Assembly: GCA_021781575.1 (NCBI GenBank)
Contig: JAJXWP010000006.1
Span: 1-64,000 of the forward strand
Length of the DNA stretch: 64,000 nt
Direction: 5' to 3'
Source of the DNA: Pseudomonadota bacterium
GTDB taxonomy: Bacteria; Pseudomonadota; Alphaproteobacteria; Rhodospirillales; Magnetospirillaceae
Shown: in pieces, positions 43,250-52,946 of the stretch
Layout: each line of letters begins with the position of its first letter
Position numbering within the stretch: the first letter of the stretch is position 1
Program-made: the position numbers and the translations under genes
Notes under the pieces: model-generated
Told to the model about the DNA's origin: nothing
Databases searched by the model: none
Seen by the model: the letters and a program-made list of their open reading frames with translations, nothing else

Positions 43250-43924
43250 GTGGCTGTCTCCCTGATTTTCCGCCAATTGCGGATCCGCTTCCGGCTGTAT
43301 CTCGGCATTGCGACGGCTGTGGCGGTCGGTCTCGCCTGCCCCGGGGGATGGCCGCACGCCACCAAGGCCATCGTCGCCCTCGACGCGGGCGGCATCGTCT
43401 TCCTGACTCTCACCTGGGCGATGATGGCCCGTTCGACGCCGACGCGGCTGCGTCTGCGCGCCCGCATGCAGGACGAGGCGAAATTGACCATCCTGCTGCT
43501 GACGGTGGGGGCGGCCTTGTTCAGCCTGGCCGCTATCGGCCTTGAGCTGCACGGAGTAAAAGACCTGCCCGCCGGCACGATGGCGCTGCATATCGGCATG
43601 GCGGCGGCCAGCATCGTCTGCGCATGGCTGGTGACGCATACCCTGTTCGCCTTGCATTATGCCCACGATTTCTACGGCGACGCCGAGAGCGGCCGTGGCG
43701 GCGGTGGGCATGCCGGAGGCCTCGAGTTCCCCGGTTGCGAACATCCCGACTATTGGGACTTCCTCTACTTCGCCTTCGTCATCGGCATGACCTGCCAGAC
43801 CTCGGACGTTCAGATCACCGACCGCGGAATCCGCCGGCTGGCCCTGGCGCAGGCGGGCCTGGCATTCATCTTCAACACGGTCATCCTGGCGCTCAGCATC
43901 AACATCGCCGCCGGACTGCTCTGA
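43250..43924 (+). CDS. DUF1345 family membrane protein
   Basis: This 224-residue protein has five or six predicted membrane helices and the DUF1345 features AWLVTHTLFALHYAHDFYG and PDYWDFLYFAFVIGMTCQTSDVQITDRGIRR. The family is widespread in proteobacteria and has no established function. GTG 43250 follows GAGG at eight bases and lies just after the lipoprotein stop, so the two genes are probably co-transcribed. Confidence 0.87.
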   Translation: MAVSLIFRQLRIRFRLYLGIATAVAVGLACPGGWPHATKAIVALDAGGIVFLTLTWAMMARSTPTRLRLRARMQDEAKLTILLLTVGAALFSLAAIGLELHGVKDLPAGTMALHIGMAAASIVCAWLVTHTLFALHYAHDFYGDAESGRGGGGHAGGLEFPGCEHPDYWDFLYFAFVIGMTCQTSDVQITDRGIRRLALAQAGLAFIFNTVILALSINIAAGLL

Positions 43925-43970
43925 GGCCCCGGCGGGAAACGACGGCGTCGTTTCCCGACAAGCGCCAAGG

Positions 43971-44786
43971 TCAATGCGGATTCGGCGCTCCCTCGGGAAG
44001 GGCGGCGGTTGAGCTGGGCGGCTCGATGACCACGTCGACGCGACGGTTTTCCTGCCGCCCGGCCGCCGTGTCGTTGCTGGCCACCGGGAAGGAGGACCCC
44101 AGGCCGCGGGCGATGATGCGGTCAGGCGCGACGCCCAGGCCGATCAGATAATTGCGCACAGCGTCGGCTCTCTCCTTCGACAACCGTTGGTTGATCTCCG
44201 CAGTGCCGGTCGAATCGGTATTACCCTGGACGATGATCCGGCGATCCGGATGATCCTTCAGATAGGCCATCAGTGGTTGCAGGCGCGCCTCGGCGCCGGG
44301 CCTGAGCGTCGCCTTGCCGGTGGCGAACGGAAGGTTGTAGAGGGTGACCACGGTGCCCTGGCTGGTTTGCCGCGTGCGATAGGCCTGAAGTTCTCGCTTC
44401 GTGTGTTCGAGTTGCATGTTCTTGGCTTGCAGCAGGGCCTGGTCGCGCTCTTGATTGAGTGACGCCAGGCGGGCGCGGTCGCTCCCGGCCTGGCCGCGAG
44501 CCCGGGCCGTGGCAATGGCCCGGTCGGCCATGAAAAGTTGATGATTGAGTTGGGCGGCATTGCCATCCTTTGCCGCACGATCGGCCGCTGCCAGCGACTG
44601 TTCCGCATCGGTCAATGCGGCCGACCCGTATTGGCGGACGGCAGGGTCTTGCCGGGCTTGCGCCAGGGCCTGATGCTCGCTCTGCAGCGAGGCATTGTGA
44701 ATCGGGGTGGTGGCGCAGGCCGCCATGCAGGCGGCCAAGCCGAGAGCAGCGGCCGCGGATGCCGAGCGGGAAATTGGACGAACCAT
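43971..44786 (-). CDS. OmpA-type lipoprotein with DUF4398-like N-terminal region
   Basis: This 271-residue protein has a signal with lipobox (CMAAC, Cys about 24), an Ala/Gln-rich coiled N-terminal part (DUF4398-like, about 28-120) and a C-terminal OmpA domain that binds peptidoglycan. The OmpA core shows NTDSTGTAEINQRLSKERADAVRNYL and ENRRVDVVIEP. It should tether the outer membrane to the cell wall. ATG 44786 is the start. The gene follows a DUF4398 lipoprotein by three bases, and the pair looks like a small operon. Confidence 0.88.
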   Translation of the reverse strand: MVRPISRSASAAAALGLAACMAACATTPIHNASLQSEHQALAQARQDPAVRQYGSAALTDAEQSLAAADRAAKDGNAAQLNHQLFMADRAIATARARGQAGSDRARLASLNQERDQALLQAKNMQLEHTKRELQAYRTRQTSQGTVVTLYNLPFATGKATLRPGAEARLQPLMAYLKDHPDRRIIVQGNTDSTGTAEINQRLSKERADAVRNYLIGLGVAPDRIIARGLGSSFPVASNDTAAGRQENRRVDVVIEPPSSTAALPEGAPNPH

Positions 44787-44789
44787 GGC

Positions 44790-45179
44790 TCACCTCTGTG
44801 ACTCGCCGGACGGAGCGGGGGCAGGTGGCGCTGCCTCCTGCCGCAGGGCATTGATCGTAGACTGCATGTCATGGGCCGCTTGCTGGGCCTTTTGGGCGTC
44901 GGCGAGCGAACGGGCCAGTTGCACGTCGGCCATGGCCTCCTGCGACAACTCCGCCGCACTGCGCTGGTCACCGCTGTGGTTGGCATTTTCGGCCTGGCTC
45001 ACCTTCAGTCTGGCCTCGTCCAACTCGGGCCGCGAGTAGTCGTCCGGTGGAGCGTTCATTGCCTGGTGAACTTCACCCTGTGCTTGCGTCAGGCTGGGCG
45101 GCGGGGTGCTGCTGCATGCCGCGAGGACGAGAGCCAAGCCGGCTACCGCCAGCCGAGGTTGCGCGACGACCGCAGGCAT
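44790..45179 (-). CDS. DUF4398 lipoprotein
   Basis: This 129-residue protein has a signal and lipobox (LVLAAC, Cys about 22) followed by the DUF4398 helical region with DDYSRPELDEARLKVSQAENANHSGDQ. It is a predicted outer-membrane lipoprotein, and the family often neighbours OmpA-like genes. It is divergent from an HtrA-type protease gene across 182 bases, which suggests shared envelope-stress control. ATG 45179 is used. Confidence 0.8.
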   Translation of the reverse strand: MPAVVAQPRLAVAGLALVLAACSSTPPPSLTQAQGEVHQAMNAPPDDYSRPELDEARLKVSQAENANHSGDQRSAAELSQEAMADVQLARSLADAQKAQQAAHDMQSTINALRQEAAPPAPAPSGESQR

Positions 45180-45361
45180 TCTTTATCTCTCCATCGGTGG
45201 ATGCTGACATCGCCTTTGTCACTGTTGGGGCGAACACGCCGGCCGCCCATTTGTTCTCTGCGGGGGGGAAGGGTGGAGAACTCACCCGGCCTTGGCGGGT
45301 TCATTGCGACAGGGCCCCGGGCGCCAGGAATCAGGGTGCCGAGGATCAGGCGGAGGAGAGA

Positions 45362-46879
45362 ATGAGGATGGCTCCAGCAGGCATTGCAGGCTCCCACCGT
45401 TTCCGGCTCCGCGTCTTCGTTCTGGTGCTGCTCGCCGGGCTCGCCGGCGGCCTCGGCGAGGGGCGGGCGGGATCGCCGCCGGATACGCCGCAACAGCAGA
45501 CTCATCCCGAGGATTTTGTCGCCGTGGCCAAGCCGCTGCTTGGCGCCGTAGTCAATATTTCGAGCGAACGGCGAATCAGCGGCAAAGGTGAGGAAGGGGC
45601 CGGCCCGGCACTGCCCCCGCCGTTCAACGAACTGATCCCGCAGCACCCCGGCGGGCAGGACCAGCCTTCGACCAAGGGCGTTGCTCTCGGCTCGGGCTTT
45701 CTCATCGATCCCGCCGGGTATGTGGTGACCAATGCCCATGTGGTGGAGGATGCCGAATCCATCACGGTGGTTTTGCACGACCGGCGCGAGTTCAAGGGCA
45801 GGGTGATCGGGCGGGACGGGCGCACCGATCTGGCTCTCTTGAAGATCGACAGCCCGGAGCCACTGCCCTATGTGCTTTGGGGAAATTCCGACAAGGCCGA
45901 GGTCGGGCAATGGATTCTTGCCATCGGCAACCCTTTCGGGCTGGGCGGAACGGTGACCGCAGGCATCATTTCGGCCAAGGCCCGCGATATCGGAGCCGGC
46001 CCCTATGACGCGTTCCTGCAGACCGATGCCCCGATCAACCGAGGCAACTCCGGCGGCCCGATGTTCAACATGAACGGCCGGGTGATCGGCATCAACACCG
46101 CCATCTTTTCACCGACCGGGGGCAGCATCGGGATCGGCTTCGCCATTCCGTCGTCCCTGGCCCGGCCGGTCATCGACCAACTGCGCTCGACCGGCGAGGT
46201 CAAGCGCGGCTGGCTCGGTGTCGCCATCCAGTCGGTCAGCCACGACATCGCGGACAACCTCGGCTTGCCGAGAGCCGAGGGGGCACTGGTGGCCGATGTC
46301 GACAAAGGCGGTCCGGCTGACAAGGCGGGTGTCGAGGTCGGTGATGTCATCTTGCGTTACAATGGTCAGGCTCTTGACCGCGCCCACCGCTTGCCGCGGC
46401 TGGTCGCCGACAGCCGTATCGGCAGCCAGGCCAAGTTGACCGTGTGGCGTGAAGGCCGCGAAAAGACGCTGCATGCCCGGATCGGTCAACTCAAGCCCCG
46501 AGTCGTCAAAGCCGAGCATGTGGCGCCGCCGTCGGCGGAAAAGAGTTCCCTGGGGCTGGCAGTGGCGCCGCTCACGCCCAAGGTGCGCGGCGAACTGGGG
46601 CTGCAGTCGGGGGAGCAGGGTGTTCTGGTGCGCGGAGTCGCCGCGGACAGCGAAGCGGCAAGTCGCGGCATCGTTCCGGGTGATCTGATCCAGCAGGCCG
46701 ACCACCAGGCCATCACCTCACCGGTCGAGTTGCACAAAGCCATTGAGCGGGCGCGCCAATCGAAGCGGCCGTCGGTGCTGCTGCTGGTGCGTCACGGCGA
46801 TGTCCCGCATTTCGTCGCCTTGCCGCTCAACGGCACCGAAAGCAGCCGCGCCGTTCCACCGCGCGGCCACGAGGACTAG
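45362..46879 (+). CDS. DegP/HtrA-type periplasmic serine protease
   Basis: This 505-residue protease has a signal peptide, a trypsin-like domain and two PDZ domains. The catalytic triad is His 126 (TNAHVV), Asp 156 (GRTDLALLK) and Ser 230 (RGNSGGP). The PDZ domains begin near 280 (RGWLGVAIQ) and 392 (SSLGLAVAP). ATG 45362 follows AGGAGAG. It would degrade or refold misfolded envelope proteins. Its TAG stop lies inside the left arm of a repeat hairpin (46876-46913), so the true 3' end may have been altered by that element. Confidence 0.92.
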   Translation: MRMAPAGIAGSHRFRLRVFVLVLLAGLAGGLGEGRAGSPPDTPQQQTHPEDFVAVAKPLLGAVVNISSERRISGKGEEGAGPALPPPFNELIPQHPGGQDQPSTKGVALGSGFLIDPAGYVVTNAHVVEDAESITVVLHDRREFKGRVIGRDGRTDLALLKIDSPEPLPYVLWGNSDKAEVGQWILAIGNPFGLGGTVTAGIISAKARDIGAGPYDAFLQTDAPINRGNSGGPMFNMNGRVIGINTAIFSPTGGSIGIGFAIPSSLARPVIDQLRSTGEVKRGWLGVAIQSVSHDIADNLGLPRAEGALVADVDKGGPADKAGVEVGDVILRYNGQALDRAHRLPRLVADSRIGSQAKLTVWREGREKTLHARIGQLKPRVVKAEHVAPPSAEKSSLGLAVAPLTPKVRGELGLQSGEQGVLVRGVAADSEAASRGIVPGDLIQQADHQAITSPVELHKAIERARQSKRPSVLLLVRHGDVPHFVALPLNGTESSRAVPPRGHED

Positions 46880-46913
46880 TGCAGTGACTTATTCAAAAGG
46901 TTCACTGCACTAG
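46876..46913. repeat. Palindromic repeat element R1, copy 1
   Basis: CTAGTGCAGTGA (46876-46887) and TCACTGCACTAG (46902-46913) are perfect 12-base arms around a 14-base loop (CTTATTCAAAAGGT). A near-identical copy, with one change in the loop and one in an arm, lies at 52947-52984. The stop codon of the preceding protease gene falls within the left arm. It may also terminate transcription. Confidence 0.7.
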
Positions 46914-46947
46914 GAGGCCGTCTTCTGGCGTTTGTTCGGGTCGGCCG

Positions 46948-48732
46948 TTATTCCGCCGCCTGGCTCAGATATTGGCCGATGTCGACATCGTCGATCTGGT
47001 CTGGCGTCAGGAAATACTTGGCGTATTCCTGATAGACACCCGAGGTAAGGAACAGCTCGAACAGGTCGGGGTCGACGTGGTTGTCCTTCTTCATGAAGGA
47101 CATAATTTTGATGCACTCCGACAATTTCTTGGGAGTCTTGTAGGGCCGGTCGCGCGCGGTCAATGCCTCGAAAATGTCGGCGATGGCCATGATGCGGGCT
47201 GGAACGCTCATTTCCTCCCGCCGAAGGCCCTTGGGATAGCCGGTGCCATCCATCTTTTCGTGATGGCCGCCGGCCCATTCGGGTACTCGCTTCAGCGTCT
47301 TGGGGAAGGGCAGGGCCTCCAGCATGACGATGGTCTGCACGATGTGGTCGCTGATGTGGTAGCGATCCTCGGCGGTAAGGGTGCCGCGGCCGATCGACAG
47401 GTTGTAGAGCTCACCCAGATTGAATTTCTGCGCCGGTGGCTTGATCTTGAAGCCCCAGGGATTGTCAGCCGAGATCGGGGGGTGGTCGTGGGCGACGATA
47501 TGCTCCGGCTTGTCGGCCAGAAGTTTCTCGACCACCGGCAGGGCGGGCTTGTCCTTGGGCTTGCGTTGACCTTCCTCCCAGGACAGGCCGATGTCGTCGT
47601 CGAGGGTGCGCAGCCAGGTGATCTCGGCGATCGCCTTCAGACGCTCGACTTTTTCCGGCGCCATGAACTCGCCGCCCACATTGCATTCGGCGACGAAGGC
47701 GTAATCGGCGTCCAGCCGGGCCAGCCGGGCGTCGCGCTCGATCCGCAATGCCGCCTCGTCGCCGCCGGCGGCGACGGCCTTCCAATAGGCGATTTCCGCG
47801 TCCCGCTTGACCACCTCGAAGCGGGTGCGGATCTCATGGATGCGATTGTAGATCGTCTCAAGCTTGGTCGCCTTGTCGACCACGTATTCCGGTGTCGTTA
47901 CCTTGCCGCAGTCGTGCAAGCCGCCGGCCACCTCCAGCTCATACCATTCGTCCTCGGTCAGGGTGAAATCGGCGAAGGGGCCGGTCTTCGCCTCAACAGC
48001 GGCGCGGGCGAGCATGTTGGTCAGTTCGGGAACGCGCCGGCAGTGGCCGCCGGTGTAAGCAGATTTGGCGTCGATTGCGCTGGCAAGGACATCGATGAAG
48101 GCCTTGAACAGGTTCTTCTGAGCCTCGAGCAGCATCTGGTTGTCGAGTGCCACGGCGGCTTGGCTGGCCAGCGCCTCGACCAGCGAGGTGATGTCGCCGG
48201 GGAAGGCGACCACACTGCCGGCGTCGCGGGCATTGATCAGCTGCAGCACCCCCACCACGTCGCCATCATGATTCTTAAGCGGCACGGTCAGGAAGGACTT
48301 GGAGCGGTAGCCGGTCTTGGCGTCGAACGCCTTGGTGCCGGAAAAGTCGAATTTACCGGCGTCGTAGGCGTCGGCGATGTTGACGGTGCTACCGGTCAGC
48401 GCGGCATAGCTCGACACGTTTTTGTGGTTCGGCTGGCCCGCGTCGTCGTCGAGCCGGACCGGCGGCAGCGGGATCGGCCTGCCGGTGGTGCCGCCCATGG
48501 CGATACCCAGGCTGTCGTTGCGCATGATCTCGAACCGCAGTTCGCGTCGGTCGGTGTCATGCAGGTAAAGGGTGCCGCCGTCGGCGTTGGCCATCTCCTT
48601 GGCACCGACGAGGATCATCTCCATCAGCTTGTTGTGGTTGCGCTGGGCCGACAGCGCGATACCCAGTTCGATCAGCCGCGCGTAGCGGACCTCGCGTTCT
48701 TCGCCAGCAGCCAAGCCTTCCGCCATCACCAT
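46948..48732 (-). CDS. GAF/HD-GYP cyclic-di-GMP phosphodiesterase-like protein
   Basis: This 594-residue soluble protein starts with a GAF domain (about 30-200; GTLYLHDTDRRELRFEIMRN and FLTVPLKNHDGDVVGVLQLIN). An HD-GYP domain follows, with GLHDCGK near 275 and HHEKMDGTGYPKG near 490. The two motifs are separated by about 215 residues, whereas a standard HD-GYP needs about 60, so an insertion of about 150 residues lies inside the domain. ATG 48732 is fixed by AGGAGG eight bases upstream, within a longer GTG-initiated frame. It is transcribed alone, from a region with a perfect palindrome. Confidence 0.87.
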   Translation of the reverse strand: MVMAEGLAAGEEREVRYARLIELGIALSAQRNHNKLMEMILVGAKEMANADGGTLYLHDTDRRELRFEIMRNDSLGIAMGGTTGRPIPLPPVRLDDDAGQPNHKNVSSYAALTGSTVNIADAYDAGKFDFSGTKAFDAKTGYRSKSFLTVPLKNHDGDVVGVLQLINARDAGSVVAFPGDITSLVEALASQAAVALDNQMLLEAQKNLFKAFIDVLASAIDAKSAYTGGHCRRVPELTNMLARAAVEAKTGPFADFTLTEDEWYELEVAGGLHDCGKVTTPEYVVDKATKLETIYNRIHEIRTRFEVVKRDAEIAYWKAVAAGGDEAALRIERDARLARLDADYAFVAECNVGGEFMAPEKVERLKAIAEITWLRTLDDDIGLSWEEGQRKPKDKPALPVVEKLLADKPEHIVAHDHPPISADNPWGFKIKPPAQKFNLGELYNLSIGRGTLTAEDRYHISDHIVQTIVMLEALPFPKTLKRVPEWAGGHHEKMDGTGYPKGLRREEMSVPARIMAIADIFEALTARDRPYKTPKKLSECIKIMSFMKKDNHVDPDLFELFLTSGVYQEYAKYFLTPDQIDDVDIGQYLSQAAE

Positions 48733-48755
48733 GGCATATCCCTCCTGCCCGGACA

Positions 48756-48772
48756 CCTAACCAATGGTTAGG
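48756..48772. promoter_or_regulatory. 17-base perfect palindrome before the GAF/HD-GYP gene
   Basis: CCTAACCA-A-TGGTTAGG has 8-base arms about one central base. It lies just upstream of the ribosome-binding site of the HD-GYP gene, overlapping a possible GTG start, and so would block or guide transcription or translation if bound. No cognate regulator is seen nearby. Confidence 0.5.
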
Positions 48773-48950
48773 ATAATCTATCATGAAAGCTTGTCGGGGC
48801 CTTGCCGAAAACCAAGGATGGTCGGCTCGATGGCCGCAAGCGCCTCCGAGCGACCGTCATGGCGCGGCTCCGGAGCGCCTTGACGGGGCGTTCGGTTGGC
48901 CTTCCAATGGCGAACCCGATTTTCCGTCAGTCTGATCGAAGCGATTGCTC

Positions 48951-50474
48951 ATGCCTTATTCGTCTCTCCGCGATTTCATGGCCCGCCTGGAAACCGAAGG
49001 ACGCCTGGTGCGCGTCGGCGAGCCGGTGTCGCCGGTCCTCGAGATGACCGAGATCCAGACGCGGCTGCTGGCGGAGGGTGGGCCGGCGGTGTTGTTCGAA
49101 AACGTCGTCACCGCCGACGGGCGGCGCTATGACATGCCGGTCCTGGCCAACCTGTTCGGCACCGTCGAACGGGTGGCCTGGGGCATGGACCGCGAGCCCC
49201 GCCAATTGCGCGAAGTGGGCGAGGCCCTGGCCTTTCTCAAGCAGCCCGAGCCGCCCGGTGGCTGGCGCGAAGCCCTGGACATGCTGCCGCTATTGAAGAC
49301 GGTGATGGCGATGCGGCCGAAGACCGTAGGCTCGGCCCCCTGTCAGGAGGTGGTGCTGACCGGCGACGAGGTCGACCTGTCGCGGCTTCCCATCCAGACC
49401 TGCTGGCCGGGCGAACCGGCACCGCTCATCACCTGGCCGCTGGTGGTCACTCAGGGGCCGCGCCCCAAGGGACCGGAAGCCGACCGGCGCGACACTTTCA
49501 ACCTGGGTATCTACCGGATGCAGGTGACCGGGCGGAACACCACGCTGATGCGCTGGCTGCGCCACCGCGGCGGGGCCCAGCATTACCAGCGCTGGGCCCG
49601 GGAGAAGGCCGAACCGCTACCGGCGGCGGTGGTCATCGGGGCGGATCCCGGGACCATAGTGGCGGCGGTGACGCCGGTGCCCGACACCTTGTCCGAGTAC
49701 CAGTTCGCCGGGCTGCTGCGCGGTCGCAAGGTTGACCTGGTCGAATGCCGCACGGTACCACTCAAGGTGCCGGCGCAGGCCGAAATCATCCTTGAAGGCC
49801 ACGTCTCCCTCGACCAGTTCGGCGAGGAGGGGCCATATGGCGACCATACCGGCTACTACAACTCGGTAGAACGGTTCCCGGTGTTCACCATCTCGGCCAT
49901 TACCATGCGCCGCAATCCGATCTATCTTTCCACGTTCACCGGTCGGCCGCCGGACGAGCCTTCGGTGCTCGGCGAGGCGCTCAACGAGGTATTCATCCCG
50001 CTGCTGGTCCAGCAGTTTCCCGAGATTGTCGATTTCTGGCTGCCGCCCGAGGGATGTTCCTACCGCATCGCCGTGGTGTCCATCCGTAAGGCCTATCCCG
50101 GCCATGCGCGCCGCGTCATGATGGGGGTGTGGTCCTTCCTTCGCCAGTTTGTCTACACCAAGTTCGTTATTGTCGTTGACGACGACATCGATGCCCGTAA
50201 TTGGAAGGATGTGATGTGGGCCATTTCGACGCGGATGGATCCGGCGCGCGACATCATGGTGGTGGAACGCACGCCCATTGACTATCTGGACTTTGCCTCG
50301 CCCGAGTCCGGTCTGGGCGGTAAGCTGGGGATGGACGCCACCAACAAGCTGCCGCCGGAGACCCACCGCGAATGGGGGCGCCAAATCCGCATGGACGAGG
50401 CGATGGTCGACACGGTGACACGCAAATGGGCGGACTATGGCTTGCCCGGCACCGGGCGGCCGATCTGGAAATGA
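48951..50474 (+). CDS. ubiD: UbiD-family decarboxylase (ubiquinone biosynthesis)
   Basis: This 507-residue enzyme of the UbiD family uses prenylated FMN to decarboxylate 3-polyprenyl-4-hydroxybenzoate in ubiquinone synthesis. The family pattern is clear: [18 protein letters not shown] at the start, then [37 protein letters not shown], and the late [15 protein letters not shown] with [32 protein letters not shown] 48951 is used. Aromatic-acid UbiD homologues are an alternative, but the length and motifs fit the ubiquinone branch. Confidence 0.93.
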   Translation: MPYSSLRDFMARLETEGRLVRVGEPVSPVLEMTEIQTRLLAEGGPAVLFENVVTADGRRYDMPVLANLFGTVERVAWGMDREPRQLREVGEALAFLKQPEPPGGWREALDMLPLLKTVMAMRPKTVGSAPCQEVVLTGDEVDLSRLPIQTCWPGEPAPLITWPLVVTQGPRPKGPEADRRDTFNLGIYRMQVTGRNTTLMRWLRHRGGAQHYQRWAREKAEPLPAAVVIGADPGTIVAAVTPVPDTLSEYQFAGLLRGRKVDLVECRTVPLKVPAQAEIILEGHVSLDQFGEEGPYGDHTGYYNSVERFPVFTISAITMRRNPIYLSTFTGRPPDEPSVLGEALNEVFIPLLVQQFPEIVDFWLPPEGCSYRIAVVSIRKAYPGHARRVMMGVWSFLRQFVYTKFVIVVDDDIDARNWKDVMWAISTRMDPARDIMVVERTPIDYLDFASPESGLGGKLGMDATNKLPPETHREWGRQIRMDEAMVDTVTRKWADYGLPGTGRPIWK

Positions 50475-50495
50475 CGAGTCGGGAAGGACTGTGAC

Positions 50496-51839
50496 ATGGC
50501 TGCCGAGGATGCCCTCAATCTGTTGTCCGATCTCATCGCCAAGGCCAAACGGGCAGGAGCCGACGCGGCCGATGCCATATTGGTCGATGCCGCCTCGCTT
50601 TCTGTCGCCTGCCGCATGGGCAAGCCGGAGAGGGTCGAGCGCTCGGAGGGGGCCGATTTGGGCTTGCGGGTGCTGATCGGCAAGCGCCAAGCCATGGTAT
50701 CTTCGGCCGACCGCAGCAAGCTCGCTCTCGATGATTTGGTGGAGCGGGCGATGGCCATGGCCCGCACCGTGCCGGAGGACCCATTTTGCGGCCTGGCCGA
50801 ACCGCGGCAACTGGCCCACGAGGTGCCGGCGCTCGACATCTGCGATCCCGCGGAGCCGCTTCCCGCCACCCTGGTGGACTGGGCGCAGCGGGCCGAGGAC
50901 GCCGCCCGGGCGGTCTCCGGCGTGACCAATTCGGAAGGCGCGGAGGCCGGCTGGGGGCGCTCGCTGGTGGCCATGGCGGCGACCAATGGTTTCGCCCATA
51001 GCTACCAGATGAGCAGCAGTCAGATTTCCGCATCTGTCCTGGCTGGCGATGCGGCGGGTGGCATGGAGCGCGACTACGATTACGCCTCGGCAGTCTATTT
51101 CTCCGATTTGCGACAGCCCGAAGACATCGGCCATACTGCCGGCCACCGGGCGGTGCGGCGACTGGGCGCCCGCAAGGTCAAGACCGCCTGTGTTCCGGTG
51201 GTCTACGACCCACGGGTATCGCGCGGTATCCTCGGCCACCTGTCGTCGGCGATCAATGGCGCCGCCATTGCACGGGGCACCAGTTTCCTCAAGGACTGCC
51301 TGGGCAAGCAGATCCTGCCGCGCGGCATCCAGGTGATAGACGATCCGCATCGGCCCCGCGGCCTGCGGTCCAAACCCTGCGACGGCGAAGGGGTGGCGAA
51401 CCGCCGCCGCGCCATCGTCGAGGACGGTGTGTTGACCACCTGGATCCTCGATTTGCGCTCGGCTCGGCAACTGTCGCTCGAGACCACCGGACATGCCGCC
51501 CGTGGCACAAGCTCGCCGCCTTCGCCGGCGACGACCAATCTGTGGCTGGAGCCGGGGCCGGTGACGGTGGCGGAAATGATCTCGGACATTCCCCAGGGGC
51601 TCTACGTGACGGAGTTGTTCGGCATGGGGATCAACGGCGTGACCGGCGACTATTCGCGCGGCGCCGCGGGCTTCTGGATCGAAGGTGGCGAAATCGCCTT
51701 TCCGGTCAGCGAGGTCACCGTGGCAGGTAATCTCAAGGAGATGTTCCTGCAGTTGACCCCGGCAAACGATCTGGTCTTCCGTTACGGCGTCGATGTGCCC
51801 ACCTTGCGCATCGACGGCATGACGATCGCCGGCAGTTGA
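50496..51839 (+). CDS. pmbA: PmbA/TldE-family metallopeptidase-like protein
   Basis: This 447-residue protein belongs to the TldD/PmbA family. It shows the ADAADAILVDAASLSVACRMGKPERVERSEGADLGLRV opening (split over residues 22-59) and the C-terminal ELFGMGINGVTGDYSRGAAGFWIEGG. The TldD/TldE pair processes small peptides such as microcins and CcdA, and TldE itself has no metal site. It follows ubiD by 21 bases. No TldD partner is in this window. Confidence 0.92.
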   Translation: MAAEDALNLLSDLIAKAKRAGADAADAILVDAASLSVACRMGKPERVERSEGADLGLRVLIGKRQAMVSSADRSKLALDDLVERAMAMARTVPEDPFCGLAEPRQLAHEVPALDICDPAEPLPATLVDWAQRAEDAARAVSGVTNSEGAEAGWGRSLVAMAATNGFAHSYQMSSSQISASVLAGDAAGGMERDYDYASAVYFSDLRQPEDIGHTAGHRAVRRLGARKVKTACVPVVYDPRVSRGILGHLSSAINGAAIARGTSFLKDCLGKQILPRGIQVIDDPHRPRGLRSKPCDGEGVANRRRAIVEDGVLTTWILDLRSARQLSLETTGHAARGTSSPPSPATTNLWLEPGPVTVAEMISDIPQGLYVTELFGMGINGVTGDYSRGAAGFWIEGGEIAFPVSEVTVAGNLKEMFLQLTPANDLVFRYGVDVPTLRIDGMTIAGS

Positions 51840-51877
51840 GCTTTTTCCGTCCGGCGACACTGCTTCGCCTGATCGGG

Positions 51878-52798
51878 TTACGGGACGATCAGCTCCAGTT
51901 GCCTTTCGCTGACGACGATGTCTACCGGTAAGCGGGTGACGATGTCGCCGTCGCCCTGGACCGGGAGACCGGCCTCGCCGTCGATGCGGATCGATCGGCC
52001 GCTTTCGATGGAGAGGCCGGGCAGCGTCGGCAGGCGGCCGGTGACCAGGGCGAAGCCGTAACGGATCACCTGGAGCCAGCCGCCCCGTTCGAACAGGCAG
52101 ATCTCGAAGCCGGGCGCCGCAAGGTCGGCTTTGGGAGCCGCGATGAAGGGGCCGCCGTAATGTCGGCCGTTGCACACCACCGCCGAGCGGGTGCGAAATT
52201 CCCGTCCGTCGATCACGACCCGGCAGGGAGGAAAGCCGTAGCGAAGCGCCTGGCTCAGGGTTCCGGCGACGTAGGCGAGCTTTCCCGCGCGGCGCTTCAG
52301 CGCCAGATCCACGTTAGCCACCACATGGGCGTCGAATCCGGCACCCACCATCATCAGGAAATAGCGGCCGTTCACTTGTCCCGGATGAATGGCTATCGGT
52401 GATCCCCGAGCGATGGTGCGGGCGACGTCATCCGGCTTGCCGCGAAGGCCGATTTCTTGGGCGAGCACATTGGCCGTGCCAAGCGGGATGATGGCCAGGG
52501 GCGGCGCCGGCCGTCGAGCCGCCATCAGGCCGTTGGCCACCTCGTTAATGGTGCCGTCGCCGCCCGCCGCCCCCACCACGTCGCAGTCCGCGAGGGACAG
52601 CCGCGAGGCCATCGCCTCGGCATCGCCAGGGCGGGTGGTCTCCCGCAGGGTGACGTTGCAGCCCAACTCCTTCAGGGCCTTGATGGTCGCCTCCAGGCGG
52701 CGGCGCCGCCACTGGCCGGCCGCGGGATTGTAAAGCACGGCAACGCGCCTGGCGCCGGCACCGTCCGCTGATACGTTGTCGTTCGAGCCCATATGCAT
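51878..52798 (-). CDS. Diacylglycerol/sphingosine kinase-like lipid kinase (DAGK catalytic domain)
   Basis: This 306-residue protein has the lipid-kinase fold: VAVLYNPAAGQ near the start, the glycine-rich nucleotide loop AAGGDGTINEVANGL and IIPLGTANVLAQEIG. The YegS/DgkB-like second domain shows GAGFDAHVV and ISEP-like late strands. It should phosphorylate a lipid alcohol at the membrane. ATG 52798 is chosen, with ATG 52792 two codons in as an alternative. Both lack a strong ribosome-binding site. Confidence 0.87.
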   Translation of the reverse strand: MHMGSNDNVSADGAGARRVAVLYNPAAGQWRRRRLEATIKALKELGCNVTLRETTRPGDAEAMASRLSLADCDVVGAAGGDGTINEVANGLMAARRPAPPLAIIPLGTANVLAQEIGLRGKPDDVARTIARGSPIAIHPGQVNGRYFLMMVGAGFDAHVVANVDLALKRRAGKLAYVAGTLSQALRYGFPPCRVVIDGREFRTRSAVVCNGRHYGGPFIAAPKADLAAPGFEICLFERGGWLQVIRYGFALVTGRLPTLPGLSIESGRSIRIDGEAGLPVQGDGDIVTRLPVDIVVSERQLELIVP

Positions 52799-52946
52799 GG
52801 GTCTTGGTCTATACCCGCCTGCCGGCAATCATTCCCATGAATGTTCCATTACAATATTTTTGCTGATTTGTTAAATAACGATATTGGCCGCTCAAATAAT
52901 ATATACAGTTTTGTCGATTTATATTATTTCCTGTGCAGGAACAGGC

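Noticed and set aside
46972-48771. A long plus-strand open frame opposite the GAF/HD-GYP gene
   Set aside because: It is the complement of an obvious gene and lacks any domain signature.
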